A DNA stretch of 50,946 bases from positions 1 to 50,946 of the forward strand of contig VSPN01000010.1 of assembly GCA_009775355.1 (NCBI GenBank). Direction: 5' to 3'. The notes below the pieces were generated by a model. The model ran no database searches and was not told the origin of the DNA. It saw only the letters and a list, made by a program, of their open reading frames with translations. Positions 14,329 to 23,211 of this stretch are shown here, in pieces; the stretch's first letter is position 1, and each line of letters starts with the position of its first letter. The translations under genes and the position numbers were made by a program. This stretch comes from Muribaculaceae bacterium (lineage in GTDB: Bacteria; Bacteroidota; Bacteroidia; Bacteroidales; Muribaculaceae).

Positions 14329-15474
14329 ATGACAGTTATGGCATCATCTGATAATAAAGCGGAAAAGAAATGCACATCACCTGAGAAAGCATTTTCCATG
14401 TGGAAAGTGCTCCTGCCTGTAGCTATCGGCCTCGTAGTGGTGGTTCTCATGTTCTGGCATGATGCAAAAGGGGAGAACCTCGCACAGGTCTGGAGAGGTG
14501 TCCGTTTTACGCCTTTGGCAGTGTTCTGTATCTTCTTTGCCATAGTCTGCATGGGGATACGCGATTTCGGTCTGACCTGGCGGTTCCGTGCTCTCACCGA
14601 TCGTAAGTTAAGCTGGGGTCAGTCATGGACTGTCGACATGATGTGTGAGTTTACGAACTGTGTTACTCCGTCGGCAGTGGGAGGCAGTTCTCTTGGTCCG
14701 GTTTATCTTAACTCGGAGGGTGTGGATTTCGGACGTGCCACAACCCTGATGCTGACCACTCTTTTTATGGACGAGCTGTTCTTTGTGCTTGCTTGTCCGT
14801 TAGTTGTTCTGGTTACTGACTCTTCAGATATATTCAGTTCGGGAGGCGAAGATTTTTCGCACGGTATAAAATATACTTTCTGGGCAGTCTACGCATTCAT
14901 CGCAGCGTGGACATTCCTGCTTTTCACCGGAATCATATGGAAACCGGACTGGATAAGGCATCTGCTCTCAAAAGTCGCGTCATGGCGCTGGCTTTCCAGA
15001 TTCAGCACCTCCATATCTTCGCTTGGCGACAACATGGTCGCAACATCTATAGAATTGCGAAGCAAACCTTTCCGTTTCTGGGTTGAGGTGTTCTGCGGGA
15101 CCGCGCTGGCGTGGATTGCCAGATATTTTGTGGTCAATGCTCTGTTTCTCGGATTTCTGCCCGGAACAGACCGGTATCAGTGGATCATACTTGCTCGTCA
15201 GTTTGTCATCTGGGTCGTGCTTATGGTCAGTCCTACGCCGGGGGGTGCCGGACTCAGCGAGTGGCTATTCTCGAATTACTACGGAGATCTTGTCGGGACA
15301 GCGGGAATGGCACTTATAATGGCAATTTTCTGGCGACTCATCACGTATTATCTATATCTGGTGATCGGTGTCGTGATCGCGCCCGGATGGCTTAAAAGAT
15401 ATTATGCCAGGATTCATGCGCGACGAGCGGCAGCTGTCACCGTACAGGATAATGTTAAAAACAGTCAGTCATGA
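14329..15474 (+). CDS. LPG-synthase-like / UPF0104 membrane protein
   Basis: The 381-aa polytopic protein has about eight hydrophobic segments and the signature of the lysylphosphatidylglycerol synthase transmembrane family (PF03706): TPSAVGGSSLGPVYL in the middle and SPTPGGAGLSEWLF near the C-terminus. The soluble aminoacyltransferase domain of MprF is absent, so this is the membrane part alone; such proteins are often suggested to move lipids. Placement between a GT4 enzyme and kdsB suggests a role in glycolipid export, which is inference. Its stop overlaps the kdsB start (ATGA), so the two are translationally coupled. Confidence 0.85.
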   Translation: MTVMASSDNKAEKKCTSPEKAFSMWKVLLPVAIGLVVVVLMFWHDAKGENLAQVWRGVRFTPLAVFCIFFAIVCMGIRDFGLTWRFRALTDRKLSWGQSWTVDMMCEFTNCVTPSAVGGSSLGPVYLNSEGVDFGRATTLMLTTLFMDELFFVLACPLVVLVTDSSDIFSSGGEDFSHGIKYTFWAVYAFIAAWTFLLFTGIIWKPDWIRHLLSKVASWRWLSRFSTSISSLGDNMVATSIELRSKPFRFWVEVFCGTALAWIARYFVVNALFLGFLPGTDRYQWIILARQFVIWVVLMVSPTPGGAGLSEWLFSNYYGDLVGTAGMALIMAIFWRLITYYLYLVIGVVIAPGWLKRYYARIHARRAAAVTVQDNVKNSQS

Positions 15475-16232
15475 AATTTATCGTACTAATACCGGCCCGA
15501 TATGAATCGACCCGGTTTCCAGGAAAGCCTCTTGCATTGATCGGAGGAGTCGAGATGATAGTCAGAGTGTGCAGGCAGGTGGCAAAGACCGGTTTTCCGC
15601 TCGCGGTGGCGACAGACAGCGAGGCAATCCGTGAGAGGGTCGAGAAAGCAGGATTTAAAGCGGTGATGACCTCGTCATCACATCGCAGCGGCACAGAACG
15701 TGTGGAGGAGGCCTACAGGCGTCTAGGCTCAGATGCGGATGTCGTTATCAACGTCCAGGGAGACGAACCGTTCATAAATCCTGAGCAGATCACAATGCTT
15801 GCTGATATGTTCAGGAGATATGAGAATACAGATATTGCGACTCTTGCGAGAAAATTCGACCCAGAGGCCGGATTTGATGCGTTGTCGGATCCGAATCTTG
15901 TAAAACTTGTCATGTCCGAACATTGTGAGGCTTTATATTTCTCGCGCAGTGTTATCCCATATCTAAGAAAATATCCGTGCGAGGAATGGCTCTCCAATGC
16001 CGTATACTATTCGCATATCGGAATTTATGCATACAGATCATCAGTGTTGTCGGAGATAGTTGGGCTTCCGGAGTCAGCATTGGAGACGGCAGAGAGTCTG
16101 GAACAGCTTCGCTGGCTTCAGAGCGGCTACAGCATACGTGCAGCAGTGTCAGCTCACCCAACCATAGGCATTGATACGCCCGATGATCTGGAAAAAGCGC
16201 AGAATTTTCTCATGGAGTCAGAAGTGCTGTAA
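15471..16232 (+). CDS. kdsB: 3-deoxy-manno-octulosonate cytidylyltransferase (CMP-KDO synthetase)
   Basis: KdsB activates KDO with CTP for transfer to lipid A. The 253-aa sequence has the nucleotide-binding PARYESTRFPGKPL at the N-terminus, VATDSEAI, SGTERVEEA, NVQGDEPFI and YSHIGIYAYR, all typical. Its ATG is within the stop of the preceding gene (ATGA). Confidence 0.97.
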   Translation: MKFIVLIPARYESTRFPGKPLALIGGVEMIVRVCRQVAKTGFPLAVATDSEAIRERVEKAGFKAVMTSSSHRSGTERVEEAYRRLGSDADVVINVQGDEPFINPEQITMLADMFRRYENTDIATLARKFDPEAGFDALSDPNLVKLVMSEHCEALYFSRSVIPYLRKYPCEEWLSNAVYYSHIGIYAYRSSVLSEIVGLPESALETAESLEQLRWLQSGYSIRAAVSAHPTIGIDTPDDLEKAQNFLMESEVL

Positions 16233-16298
16233 ATTGCATCGCAACCCCAGAAGCTAATTTTTTTGCGGTTTTTTGCCCGAAAAATGCAAGAAATTAAT

Positions 16299-16306
16299 TA
16301 ATTTTG
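16299..16306 (+). promoter_or_regulatory. -7 box of the phosphofructokinase gene
   Basis: TAATTTTG lies 37 nt before the ATG. The nearest TTTTG (16271-16275) is 23 nt upstream, slightly longer than the usual spacer. Confidence 0.55.
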
Positions 16307-16343
16307 CGGTCGAAACAAACAAGAATAAAACTCCTAAGGTAAA

Positions 16344-17999
16344 ATGAAGAAAAGTGCACTTCAGAAAATAAGGGCCGAATACCAGCCCAAACTTCCCAAA
16401 GCCCTTCAGGGACCGGTGAAGGTGAAAGTCGGCGAGGCCACTGAGTCCGTAGCAAACCAGAAAGAAATCAAAGAGCTTTTCCCCCACACATACGGAATGC
16501 CCGTAGTGGAGTTCGTATCCGATGAAAATCCTGTCCGTGTGGAGGAGCCGTTCAACGTCGGCATCATTCTGTCGGGTGGCCAGGCTCCCGGCGGACACAA
16601 CGTGGTAAGCGGTATTTTCGACGGTCTCAAGTCGCTCAATAAGGAGAACCGTCTCTATGGATTCCTTATGGGACCTGCCGGATTCATCAATCACCAGTAC
16701 ATGGAGCTGACCGCGGGCATCATCAAGGAATACCGCAACACCGGCGGTTTCGATATCATCGGTTCCGGGCGCACCAAGCTTGAAAAGCCCGAACAGTTCG
16801 ACGAGGGTCTCAAGATTCTGAAGGAACTCAACATCAAGGCACTTGTCATCATCGGAGGTGATGATTCAAACACTAACGCCGCTGTCCTTGCAGAATATTA
16901 CAAGAATATCGGAGCAGATGTGCAGGTGATCGGTGTCCCCAAGACCATCGACGGCGACCTCAAGAACGAATGGATCGAGACATCGTTTGGTTTTGACACT
17001 GCATGCAAGGTCTACAGCGAGGTTATCGGCAACATACAGCGAGACTGCAACTCCGCCAAGAAATACTATCACTTCATCAAGCTGATGGGTCGCTCGGCTT
17101 CGCATATCGCACTTGAGTGCGCTCTCGAGACGCAGCCCAATATCTGTCTTATCTCCGAGGAGATCCAGGCAAAGCGCATGACACTTGATAATATCGTCAG
17201 CTACATATGCTATGTCGTTTCTGAACGTGCCAAGCTCGGTTGGAACTTCGGAACTGTTCTCGTGCCCGAGGGCCTTATCGAGTTCATTCCTTCTATGAAG
17301 TCACTGATCAGCGAGCTCAATGACGTGATCGAGGAGCATTCTGCCGAAATCGCAGAGCTTGACGAAGTCGAGAAGCTTGAGAAAATCCACTCCTGGCTCT
17401 CTGCCACTAATGCGGAGCTTTACAGCAGTCTTCCCAAGAATATAGCCCTTCAGCTCAGCCTCGACCGCGACAGCCACGGCAACGTTCAGGTGTCGCTGAT
17501 CGAGACAGAAAGCCTTCTCTCGGAAATGGTCGCAAAACGCCTTGATGAGATGGCCGCCAATGGTGAATACAGCGGCAAGTTCAACACGCAGCACCATTTC
17601 TTCGGCTATGAAGGCCGTTGCGCCGATCCCACCAACTTCGACGCAGACTACACATATGCACTTGGCTACAATGCGGCTATGCTCATCAATTCCGGACTGA
17701 CCGGCTACATGTCGAGCGTCCGCAACCTCACCGAACCCAGCGAGAACTGGATCGCCGGCGGTATACCCATCACCATGATGATGAACATGGAGCGCCGCAA
17801 GGGTGAGATGAAACCTGTGATCCAGAAAGCACTCGTAAATCTTAACGGCCGTCCTTACCTCAAGTTCGCCTCGATGCGCGAGACTCTGGCTCTCAATACA
17901 CTCTACCAGTATCCCGGTCCCATCCAGTATTTCGGTCCGGCCGAGATCTGCGACCGTCCGTCGATGACTCTTCTTCTTGAGCATAACAAGGAGATTTAA
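16344..17999 (+). CDS. pfp: Diphosphate-fructose-6-phosphate 1-phosphotransferase
   Basis: This 551-aa enzyme interconverts fructose-6-phosphate and fructose-1,6-bisphosphate using pyrophosphate. The signature is IIGGDDSNTNA: the second Asp of GGDD, where ATP-dependent enzymes have Gly, marks PPi use. PKTIDGDL supplies the catalytic Asp and MGRSASHIALECAL binds the sugar phosphate. The length fits the long (beta/plant-like) PFP clade common in Bacteroidales. Codon use is strongly biased to C-ending codons compared with neighbours, as expected for a highly expressed glycolytic gene. It is a single-gene unit. Confidence 0.96.
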   Translation: MKKSALQKIRAEYQPKLPKALQGPVKVKVGEATESVANQKEIKELFPHTYGMPVVEFVSDENPVRVEEPFNVGIILSGGQAPGGHNVVSGIFDGLKSLNKENRLYGFLMGPAGFINHQYMELTAGIIKEYRNTGGFDIIGSGRTKLEKPEQFDEGLKILKELNIKALVIIGGDDSNTNAAVLAEYYKNIGADVQVIGVPKTIDGDLKNEWIETSFGFDTACKVYSEVIGNIQRDCNSAKKYYHFIKLMGRSASHIALECALETQPNICLISEEIQAKRMTLDNIVSYICYVVSERAKLGWNFGTVLVPEGLIEFIPSMKSLISELNDVIEEHSAEIAELDEVEKLEKIHSWLSATNAELYSSLPKNIALQLSLDRDSHGNVQVSLIETESLLSEMVAKRLDEMAANGEYSGKFNTQHHFFGYEGRCADPTNFDADYTYALGYNAAMLINSGLTGYMSSVRNLTEPSENWIAGGIPITMMMNMERRKGEMKPVIQKALVNLNGRPYLKFASMRETLALNTLYQYPGPIQYFGPAEICDRPSMTLLLEHNKEI

Positions 18000-18043
18000 T
18001 CATTTACCCTGATCTATTGAAAACTGATTATTCAGTTTCAGAA

Positions 18044-18074
18044 GGGCATTCCCCGTTGGGAATGCCCTTTTTTT
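18044..18074 (+). terminator. Terminator of the phosphofructokinase gene
   Basis: GGGCATTCCC (18044-18053), loop CGTT and GGGAATGCCC (18058-18067) form a 10-bp perfect stem followed by seven T. Confidence 0.95.
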
Positions 18075-18150
18075 ACAGTCATACGACATCTTTTTATAAT
18101 ATGCGGTGTGCCATTTTTTGACTGATAGAGTCTTTTTCAGAAATAATTGT

Positions 18151-18158
18151 TATCTTTG
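18151..18158 (+). promoter_or_regulatory. -7 box of the thioredoxin lipoprotein gene
   Basis: TATCTTTG lies 22 nt before the ATG. It overlaps a possible earlier TTG start in the same frame, which argues for ATG 18180. Confidence 0.55.
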
Positions 18159-18179
18159 TCCGTCAAAATTAAAGAACAA

Positions 18180-18623
18180 ATGAAACACTTCAGATCATTT
18201 TTGTATTGCGCAGGCATTGCGGTCTCTATGGTTCTTGCGATCGCGGGTTGCTCTAAATCTCCTAAGTCTCAGCAGAATGGTGCGGTTGCTGAGACCGTAT
18301 CCGATTCCGTTTCAGGATCTGCATACGAAAATCTGCAGTATCGGAACGGGCTTCCGACGGTAATCGATTTCTATGCCACATGGTGCGGCCCATGCAAGGC
18401 GATAGCTCCAGTTTTCGATGTCCTGAAGGGGGAGTATGGAGAAAAAATCAACTTTGTGAGTGTCGATGTCGATGCCGACAACGAGACTGCCCGCAGATAT
18501 GGAATAGAGGCTATGCCCACTTTTGTCATTCTTGACTCCGAGGGTGAGGAAATACGCCGCATTGTAGGAGCCGATGCCGAGGCCCTGTCTGCCGCGGTAG
18601 ACAACCTTGCCTCTAATTCATGA
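18180..18623 (+). CDS. Thioredoxin-fold lipoprotein
   Basis: The 147-aa product has a lipoprotein signal (LAIAGC lipobox), a short Ser-rich spacer, and then a thioredoxin domain with the active site WCGPC at about residues 68-72, the structural YGIEAMPTF cis-proline loop and a C-terminal helix. Thioredoxins with this active site act as reductases; lipid anchoring puts this one in the envelope, where it may reduce or relay electrons to periplasmic cysteines. The partner is unknown. The MFS gene follows after 50 nt. Confidence 0.9.
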   Translation: MKHFRSFLYCAGIAVSMVLAIAGCSKSPKSQQNGAVAETVSDSVSGSAYENLQYRNGLPTVIDFYATWCGPCKAIAPVFDVLKGEYGEKINFVSVDVDADNETARRYGIEAMPTFVILDSEGEEIRRIVGADAEALSAAVDNLASNS

Positions 18624-18673
18624 TGCAATTATAGAGATAATCACCAAGACAATTAATCTAACATTTATATAAT

Positions 18674-20392
18674 ATGGCTACAAATTGCTTAAAGACGGCT
18701 TCCGACATGGAGCTGCTCCGCGACAAGGCGTGGGCGAGATGGGCGGCACTCGGGCTGCTCGCATTCGCCATGTTCTGTTCATACATATTCATGGACATCC
18801 TGTCGCCGATCAAAGACCTGCTGCAGTCGGAACGTGGCTGGGACTCCACGGCGTTCGGCACGATGCAGGGTTCCGAGACTTTCCTCAACGTCTTTATTTT
18901 CTTCCTCATCTTTGCGGGTATAATACTCGACAAGATGGGTGTGCGCTTCACTGCTGTCCTTTCAGGCGCGGTGATGCTTGTCGGGGCAATGATCAACTGG
19001 TATGCCCTGACCGATGCATTCGAGGGAACCTCTCTTTGCGTGTGGTTTCAGACACATCTCAACTACATCCCAGGTTTTGACGAACTCGGAATTTCTCCTT
19101 TCTACGAAGGCATGCCGGCGTCAGCAAAACTTTCAGCTGTCGGTTTCATGATCTTCGGCTGTGGTGTTGAGATGGCTGGTATCACAGTGAGTCGAGGCAT
19201 AGTAAAATGGTTCAAAGGCCGAGAAATGGCAATGGCTATGGGTTCGGAGATGGCACTTGCCCGCCTCGGTGTCGGCACCTGTATGATCTTCTCTCCTCTT
19301 GTTGCCAATTTCGGTGGTGACATTTCCGTGTCGCGTTCGGTGGCCTTCGGAGTCGTTCTGCTCATGATAGCCCTCATCATGTTTATCGTCTATTTCTTCA
19401 TGGACCGCAAGCTCGACTCCCAGACCGGAGAGGCCGAAGAAAAAGATGATCCCTTCAAGATCTCCGATCTCGGACAGATTCTCTCAAGCTGGTCGTTCTG
19501 GCTTGTGGCTCTGCTCTGTGTGCTTTATTATTCGGCAATCTTCCCGTTCCAGAAGTATGCTGTCAACATGCTCCAATGCAATCTGACTCTGCATCCCGAC
19601 CAGGTGGGTCCCTTCTGGGAAAGTGATCTTGCCACATACATTCAGTATGTAATCATGCTCGTGACAGCGGCAGGCGCGTTCGCGTTCAGTTTCTCGAAAA
19701 ACAAAGGTCTGAAATTCACATCGCTTGCAGTCGCAGTCGTTGCGCTTGTGGTATATTGTGTCATGGGCTACATGCGCCAGTCTGCCGCTGCCATCTTCGC
19801 GGTGTTCCCCCTACTTGCAGTCGGCATTACGCCGGCACTCGGAAATTATGTGGACTATAAAGGGAAGGCCGCCTCTATGCTTCTTATCGGCTCGCTGCTT
19901 CTTATATTCTGTCATCTTACATTCGCTTTCATACTTCCGATGTTCAAGGGAAATGACATGGGAGGTGTGATAGTTGCATACGTCACAATACTCGTGCTTG
20001 GTGCCTCATTCTCGCTTGTCCCCGCCTCGTTGTGGCCAAGTGTTCCCAAACTTGTTGACGCAAAGATCATAGGGTCGGCTTACGCGCTTATCTTCTGGAT
20101 TCAGAACATCGGCCTATGGCTATTCCCGCTGCTTATCGGAAAGGTGCTTGATTCTACCAACCCCGATGTGGTGAACGCTGTTCAGAACGGCACGATGTCG
20201 CTCGAACAGGCCGCCGTAAGCTACAACTACACATGGCCTCTCGTTATGCTCGGCTGCCTCGGCGGCGCAGCCCTGATTCTCGGAGTTGTGCTCAAGGCGG
20301 TTGACAAGAAGAAGAAACTCGGACTTGAACTCCCCAACATTCAGGCCAAGACTGAAGTCGAGGAGTCAGAGGTCATAGCAGCTGAAGAGTGA
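18674..20392 (+). CDS. MFS transporter of unknown substrate
   Basis: The 572-aa inner-membrane protein has about 12 transmembrane helices in two halves separated by an acidic cytoplasmic loop (around residues 245-265). The first half shows AGIILDKMGVR, the classic MFS loop 2-3 position, and the sequence MAMAMGSEMALARLG. It is longer than most MFS carriers because of a 60-residue insertion after helix 3 (around residues 115-160, containing TSLCVWF) and a hydrophilic acidic C-terminus. I cannot assign a substrate. Confidence 0.85.
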   Translation: MATNCLKTASDMELLRDKAWARWAALGLLAFAMFCSYIFMDILSPIKDLLQSERGWDSTAFGTMQGSETFLNVFIFFLIFAGIILDKMGVRFTAVLSGAVMLVGAMINWYALTDAFEGTSLCVWFQTHLNYIPGFDELGISPFYEGMPASAKLSAVGFMIFGCGVEMAGITVSRGIVKWFKGREMAMAMGSEMALARLGVGTCMIFSPLVANFGGDISVSRSVAFGVVLLMIALIMFIVYFFMDRKLDSQTGEAEEKDDPFKISDLGQILSSWSFWLVALLCVLYYSAIFPFQKYAVNMLQCNLTLHPDQVGPFWESDLATYIQYVIMLVTAAGAFAFSFSKNKGLKFTSLAVAVVALVVYCVMGYMRQSAAAIFAVFPLLAVGITPALGNYVDYKGKAASMLLIGSLLLIFCHLTFAFILPMFKGNDMGGVIVAYVTILVLGASFSLVPASLWPSVPKLVDAKIIGSAYALIFWIQNIGLWLFPLLIGKVLDSTNPDVVNAVQNGTMSLEQAAVSYNYTWPLVMLGCLGGAALILGVVLKAVDKKKKLGLELPNIQAKTEVEESEVIAAEE

Positions 20393-20433
20393 TGACATCA
20401 TAACCTGACATCACATCATCTAATGATAACGAA

Positions 20434-20469
20434 AGGGCGACACGGCATCAGGCCGTGTCCGCCCTTTTT
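20434..20469 (+). terminator. Terminator of the MFS gene
   Basis: AGGGCG-ACACGGC and GGCCGTGT-CCGCCCT pair around an ATCA loop, followed by five T. Confidence 0.9.
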
Positions 20470-20504
20470 GAAAATAAAAGGATGCAGACAGTCGTTATAA
20501 AGTC

Positions 20505-21455
20505 ATGAAGAGTTTCAGAAAACTGATAATACCTGCTGCCGTTTCACTTCTGTCGCTGTTTTGCGGTGTGACTCCGGCAGCAGCCGAAACCGTGTCGCAG
20601 AAACAGGCGTCGCGGATTGCGGAGACATTTTTCAACGCCGCTTACGGCCAGTATGTCGCCGCACCTAAACTCGCGTGGAACGGTCGCCAGCTCACCACCG
20701 ACAGACTGTTCTCTCCTTTCTACGTGTATAATCATCCCAAAGGGGGATTCGTAATCATAGCTGCCGACAGCAAGGCCTATCCTGTGCTTGGATACAGCCG
20801 GACAGAGAAATTCGACAAAGACCGGCTCGCTGATGACGAGCGTGAACTTCTCAAGAAGTATGCTCATGAAATCGAGCTTATACGTTACGACTCACGTGTG
20901 CCGGAGCAGGCTATCGAGGCATGGAGAAATCTCCCGTTTCATATCAACAAGGCTCTCAACAATCCGTACGACTCCCCCGAGTTCATGCGTCTCGACGAAG
21001 ATGCGCGCGAAAATCTGGAGGCGATCGACCGGCGCAACAGTTGCATCATGATGCCGTCGGCCGTTGAGTTTGACATATACGATCCCGACCGTTACAGAGA
21101 CTATACGCTCGATGATGTGACCGCACCCGCAGAAGAAATACCGTTTTCATTCTATGAAAATTTCATAGCGGAGATAAAGTCGGAGGAAAATGCGAGGCTT
21201 TCCGCACTCGACGAGATCATATCTCCGACAGTTCCTGTCATAACTGATCTCGGAGGTGCCCATTTTTCTGTCAGGTTTCCTGTCGGTATGCGTATGGCAT
21301 CTGTTTATTCGCTGCAGGGTCTCAGAGTGATGGAGCGATATTATAGAGACACGGATACGGTCAACATTGATCTCTCGTCGCTTCCATCGGGTTTCTATGT
21401 CATGATGGCACTCGGTGACGACGGCAGAGTCTACGGTCTGAAACTCTACAGATAA
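20505..21455 (+). CDS. Secreted Spi-type inhibitor-like protein with T9SS-like C-terminus
   Basis: The 316-aa protein has a Sec signal peptide (ending TPAAAE). The region at about 28-110 resembles the Spi/streptopain propeptide family: QKQASRIAETFF at the start, SPFYVYNHPKGGFVIIAAD, and a VLGYS turn. In typical C10 peptidases this segment precedes a catalytic Cys/His domain; none is seen here, and the middle (110-240) is hydrophilic. The last ~60 residues (ASVYSLQGLRVMER ... IDLSSLPSGFYVMMA ... GLKLYR) resemble the type A C-terminal sorting domain of the Bacteroidota type IX secretion system. It may be an orphan inhibitor or a decayed protease. A small membrane protein gene follows after 8 nt. 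Confidence 0.72.
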   Translation: MKSFRKLIIPAAVSLLSLFCGVTPAAAETVSQKQASRIAETFFNAAYGQYVAAPKLAWNGRQLTTDRLFSPFYVYNHPKGGFVIIAADSKAYPVLGYSRTEKFDKDRLADDERELLKKYAHEIELIRYDSRVPEQAIEAWRNLPFHINKALNNPYDSPEFMRLDEDARENLEAIDRRNSCIMMPSAVEFDIYDPDRYRDYTLDDVTAPAEEIPFSFYENFIAEIKSEENARLSALDEIISPTVPVITDLGGAHFSVRFPVGMRMASVYSLQGLRVMERYYRDTDTVNIDLSSLPSGFYVMMALGDDGRVYGLKLYR

Positions 21456-21463
21456 ATCTCGTT

Positions 21464-21736
21464 ATGAAGAAACTTCTCGAATCGAAACTGACTGCGTGGT
21501 CGGCCATGCTGCTCGTGGTTGTCATGGTCTTCCTGACATTTTTGCTCGGCACACCCTGGTGGGGATTCATTGCTGAGTTTTTCTGCTTCATGGCAGTTTT
21601 CTGCCATCTTGCATCACTCTATTTACGACGCATGAATGTCTGGTCCGCCAGACGGCTTGACACATGTGCATTTGTATGCCTGATTGTTGCCGTTATCGGC
21701 TTTGTTGCCGAATATGTGGTGTTCAATCTTATGTGA
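21464..21736 (+). CDS. Small membrane protein, function unknown
   Basis: The 90-aa protein has three predicted membrane helices (about residues 12-30, 33-52 and 66-88) joined by short loops with basic residues (YLRRMNVWSARR). I recognise no family. It starts 8 nt after the preceding stop, so it is probably co-transcribed with the Spi-like gene, and its end is 5 nt from the convergent YrdC-type gene. Confidence 0.7.
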   Translation: MKKLLESKLTAWSAMLLVVVMVFLTFLLGTPWWGFIAEFFCFMAVFCHLASLYLRRMNVWSARRLDTCAFVCLIVAVIGFVAEYVVFNLM

Positions 21737-21741
21737 CAAGG

Positions 21742-22359
21742 TCAGAGGGTTCCTTCTCCCTGTCTGACGATTTCCGGATCGCCCGATGTGCAGTCTATTA
21801 TGGTCGAAACTCCGGTGCTCCCGTCGCCTCCGTCGACCATGATATCGACTTTATTGCAGTAAGTCTCGGCGATAAGGTCGGCATTGACGGCATAATCCTC
21901 CTCTTCATACGCGATACTGGTGGTGATAAGCGGGTTGCCCAAAGACAAGGCGAGTTCGCGGGCGAACGCATAGTCAGGAATCCTTATACCCACAGTCTTT
22001 CGTCCTTTGAAAGCTCTCGGCAAAGTGGATGCTGATCGCAGAAGGAAAGTGAATGGTCCGGGACACACTCTTTTCATAAGAGCGAACGCACGGTTGTCGA
22101 TCCGGGCATATTCCGCCGCCACCGATATGTCAGGACAGATTATCGACAGGTTTGTCTTGTCGGGATTGATGTTTTTCAGTCGGCATATTCTTTCCACAGC
22201 TTTCATGTTGAGGGCGTCTCCCGTGATTGCATACATGGTGTCAGTAGGAATTATGACTATCTCTCCCGATTTCAGACGCATGGCAATCTCTCGGACCTGT
22301 TCTTCCGAAGCTTTGCCGTTCCATATTTTCAGTTTCTCCATTTCTTTTATTTTGTTCAT
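21742..22359 (-). CDS. YrdC/Sua5-family protein, probable threonylcarbamoyl-AMP synthase
   Basis: The ~205-aa protein has the YrdC fold that makes threonylcarbamoyl-AMP for the t6A37 modification of ANN-decoding tRNAs. Seen: IIPTDTMYAITGDALN, the SIICPDIS segment, CPGPFTFLLRSA, and a GIRIPDYAFAR substrate loop. The C-terminal Sua5 extension is absent. The YciO subgroup shares these features, so the activity is inferred. ATG 22359 is chosen; ATG 22341 is also possible. Still earlier in-frame ATGs overlap the predicted promoter. It is divergent from mtnN. Confidence 0.85.
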   Translation of the reverse strand: MNKIKEMEKLKIWNGKASEEQVREIAMRLKSGEIVIIPTDTMYAITGDALNMKAVERICRLKNINPDKTNLSIICPDISVAAEYARIDNRAFALMKRVCPGPFTFLLRSASTLPRAFKGRKTVGIRIPDYAFARELALSLGNPLITTSIAYEEEDYAVNADLIAETYCNKVDIMVDGGDGSTGVSTIIDCTSGDPEIVRQGEGTL

Positions 22360-22385
22360 GTCGCCGTTTATGGCGGATACAGATG

Positions 22386-22417
22386 CGAAAATAAGAAAAT
22401 AATTGCTAATTTTGCAA
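22386..22417 (-). promoter_or_regulatory. Promoter of the YrdC-type gene
   Basis: On the minus strand TTG (22415-22417), a 21-nt spacer and TATTTTCG (22386-22393, one mismatch to TAnnTTTG). The span overlaps the divergent mtnN -7 box. Confidence 0.5.
22407..22414 (+). promoter_or_regulatory. -7 box of mtnN
   Basis: TAATTTTG on the plus strand, 38 nt before the ATG. No -33 element was found. Confidence 0.55.
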
Positions 22418-22452
22418 TTATTTACACAACTAAAATTCAGTTTGATCAAATA

Positions 22453-23142
22453 ATGAAGATAGCGATTGTAGCGGCGATGCAGAAAGAGCTTGACCTCATT
22501 CTCACGCTTATTCCGGGTTATACGGAAGTTTCAGAAGGTGATTTCAACGCATATTCCGGCAAACTCGGGCATCACGAGATTCTTGTGTCGCAATGCGGCA
22601 TAGGGAAAGTGAACTCCGCTCTACGCACTGCGCGTATAATCGATACTTTCGCTCCGGATCTTGTGGTCAATTCCGGCGTGGCCGGAGGCGTAGACGAATT
22701 GATGCGCATCGGGTCTGTACTTGTGGCAGACCGTGTGTCGTATCATGACGTATGGTGCGGGCCGGGTACTGATTACGGTGTGGCCGACGGTTGTCCGGAA
22801 TTCTTTGCTCCATCTGACAAAGGCCTTGAAGTAATGAGGGAGATCGCCGCCTCCTCTGATCTTGATATCAGGTTCGGACTTCTCTGCAGCGGCGACAAAT
22901 TTATTTCGCGGCCAGACGAGGTCTGCGAGATAAAATCACATTTCCCTGACGCTTTAGGCTGCGACATGGAGTCGGCCTCGATAGCGCAGACATGTCTTAA
23001 GTCGGGCATCCCGTTCATGATTGTCAGAGTGATGAGTGACATGCCTGGCGGCGGCGAGAATATTTCGGAATACCGCAACTTCTGGACTGAGGCCCCGGTG
23101 CGAACATTCCGGGTGGTCTCCGACCTTATCGGTCGCCTGTAG
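22453..23142 (+). CDS. mtnN: 5'-methylthioadenosine/S-adenosylhomocysteine nucleosidase
   Basis: The 229-aa enzyme cleaves adenine from methylthioadenosine and S-adenosylhomocysteine, by-products of SAM use. It carries IVAAMQKELDLIL with the catalytic glutamate near residue 12, CGIGKVNSALRTA, NSGVAGGV, DMESASIAQTC and the catalytic aspartate in RVMSDMPGG. Length and motif order are those of Pfs/MtnN. Confidence 0.95.
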   Translation: MKIAIVAAMQKELDLILTLIPGYTEVSEGDFNAYSGKLGHHEILVSQCGIGKVNSALRTARIIDTFAPDLVVNSGVAGGVDELMRIGSVLVADRVSYHDVWCGPGTDYGVADGCPEFFAPSDKGLEVMREIAASSDLDIRFGLLCSGDKFISRPDEVCEIKSHFPDALGCDMESASIAQTCLKSGIPFMIVRVMSDMPGGGENISEYRNFWTEAPVRTFRVVSDLIGRL

Positions 23143-23211
23143 TAATCTTTAAGGTATTTTCCGCACATTTACTTTTTAAATTAAGTTTTCATACCCATAC
23201 TCAACCCTGTC

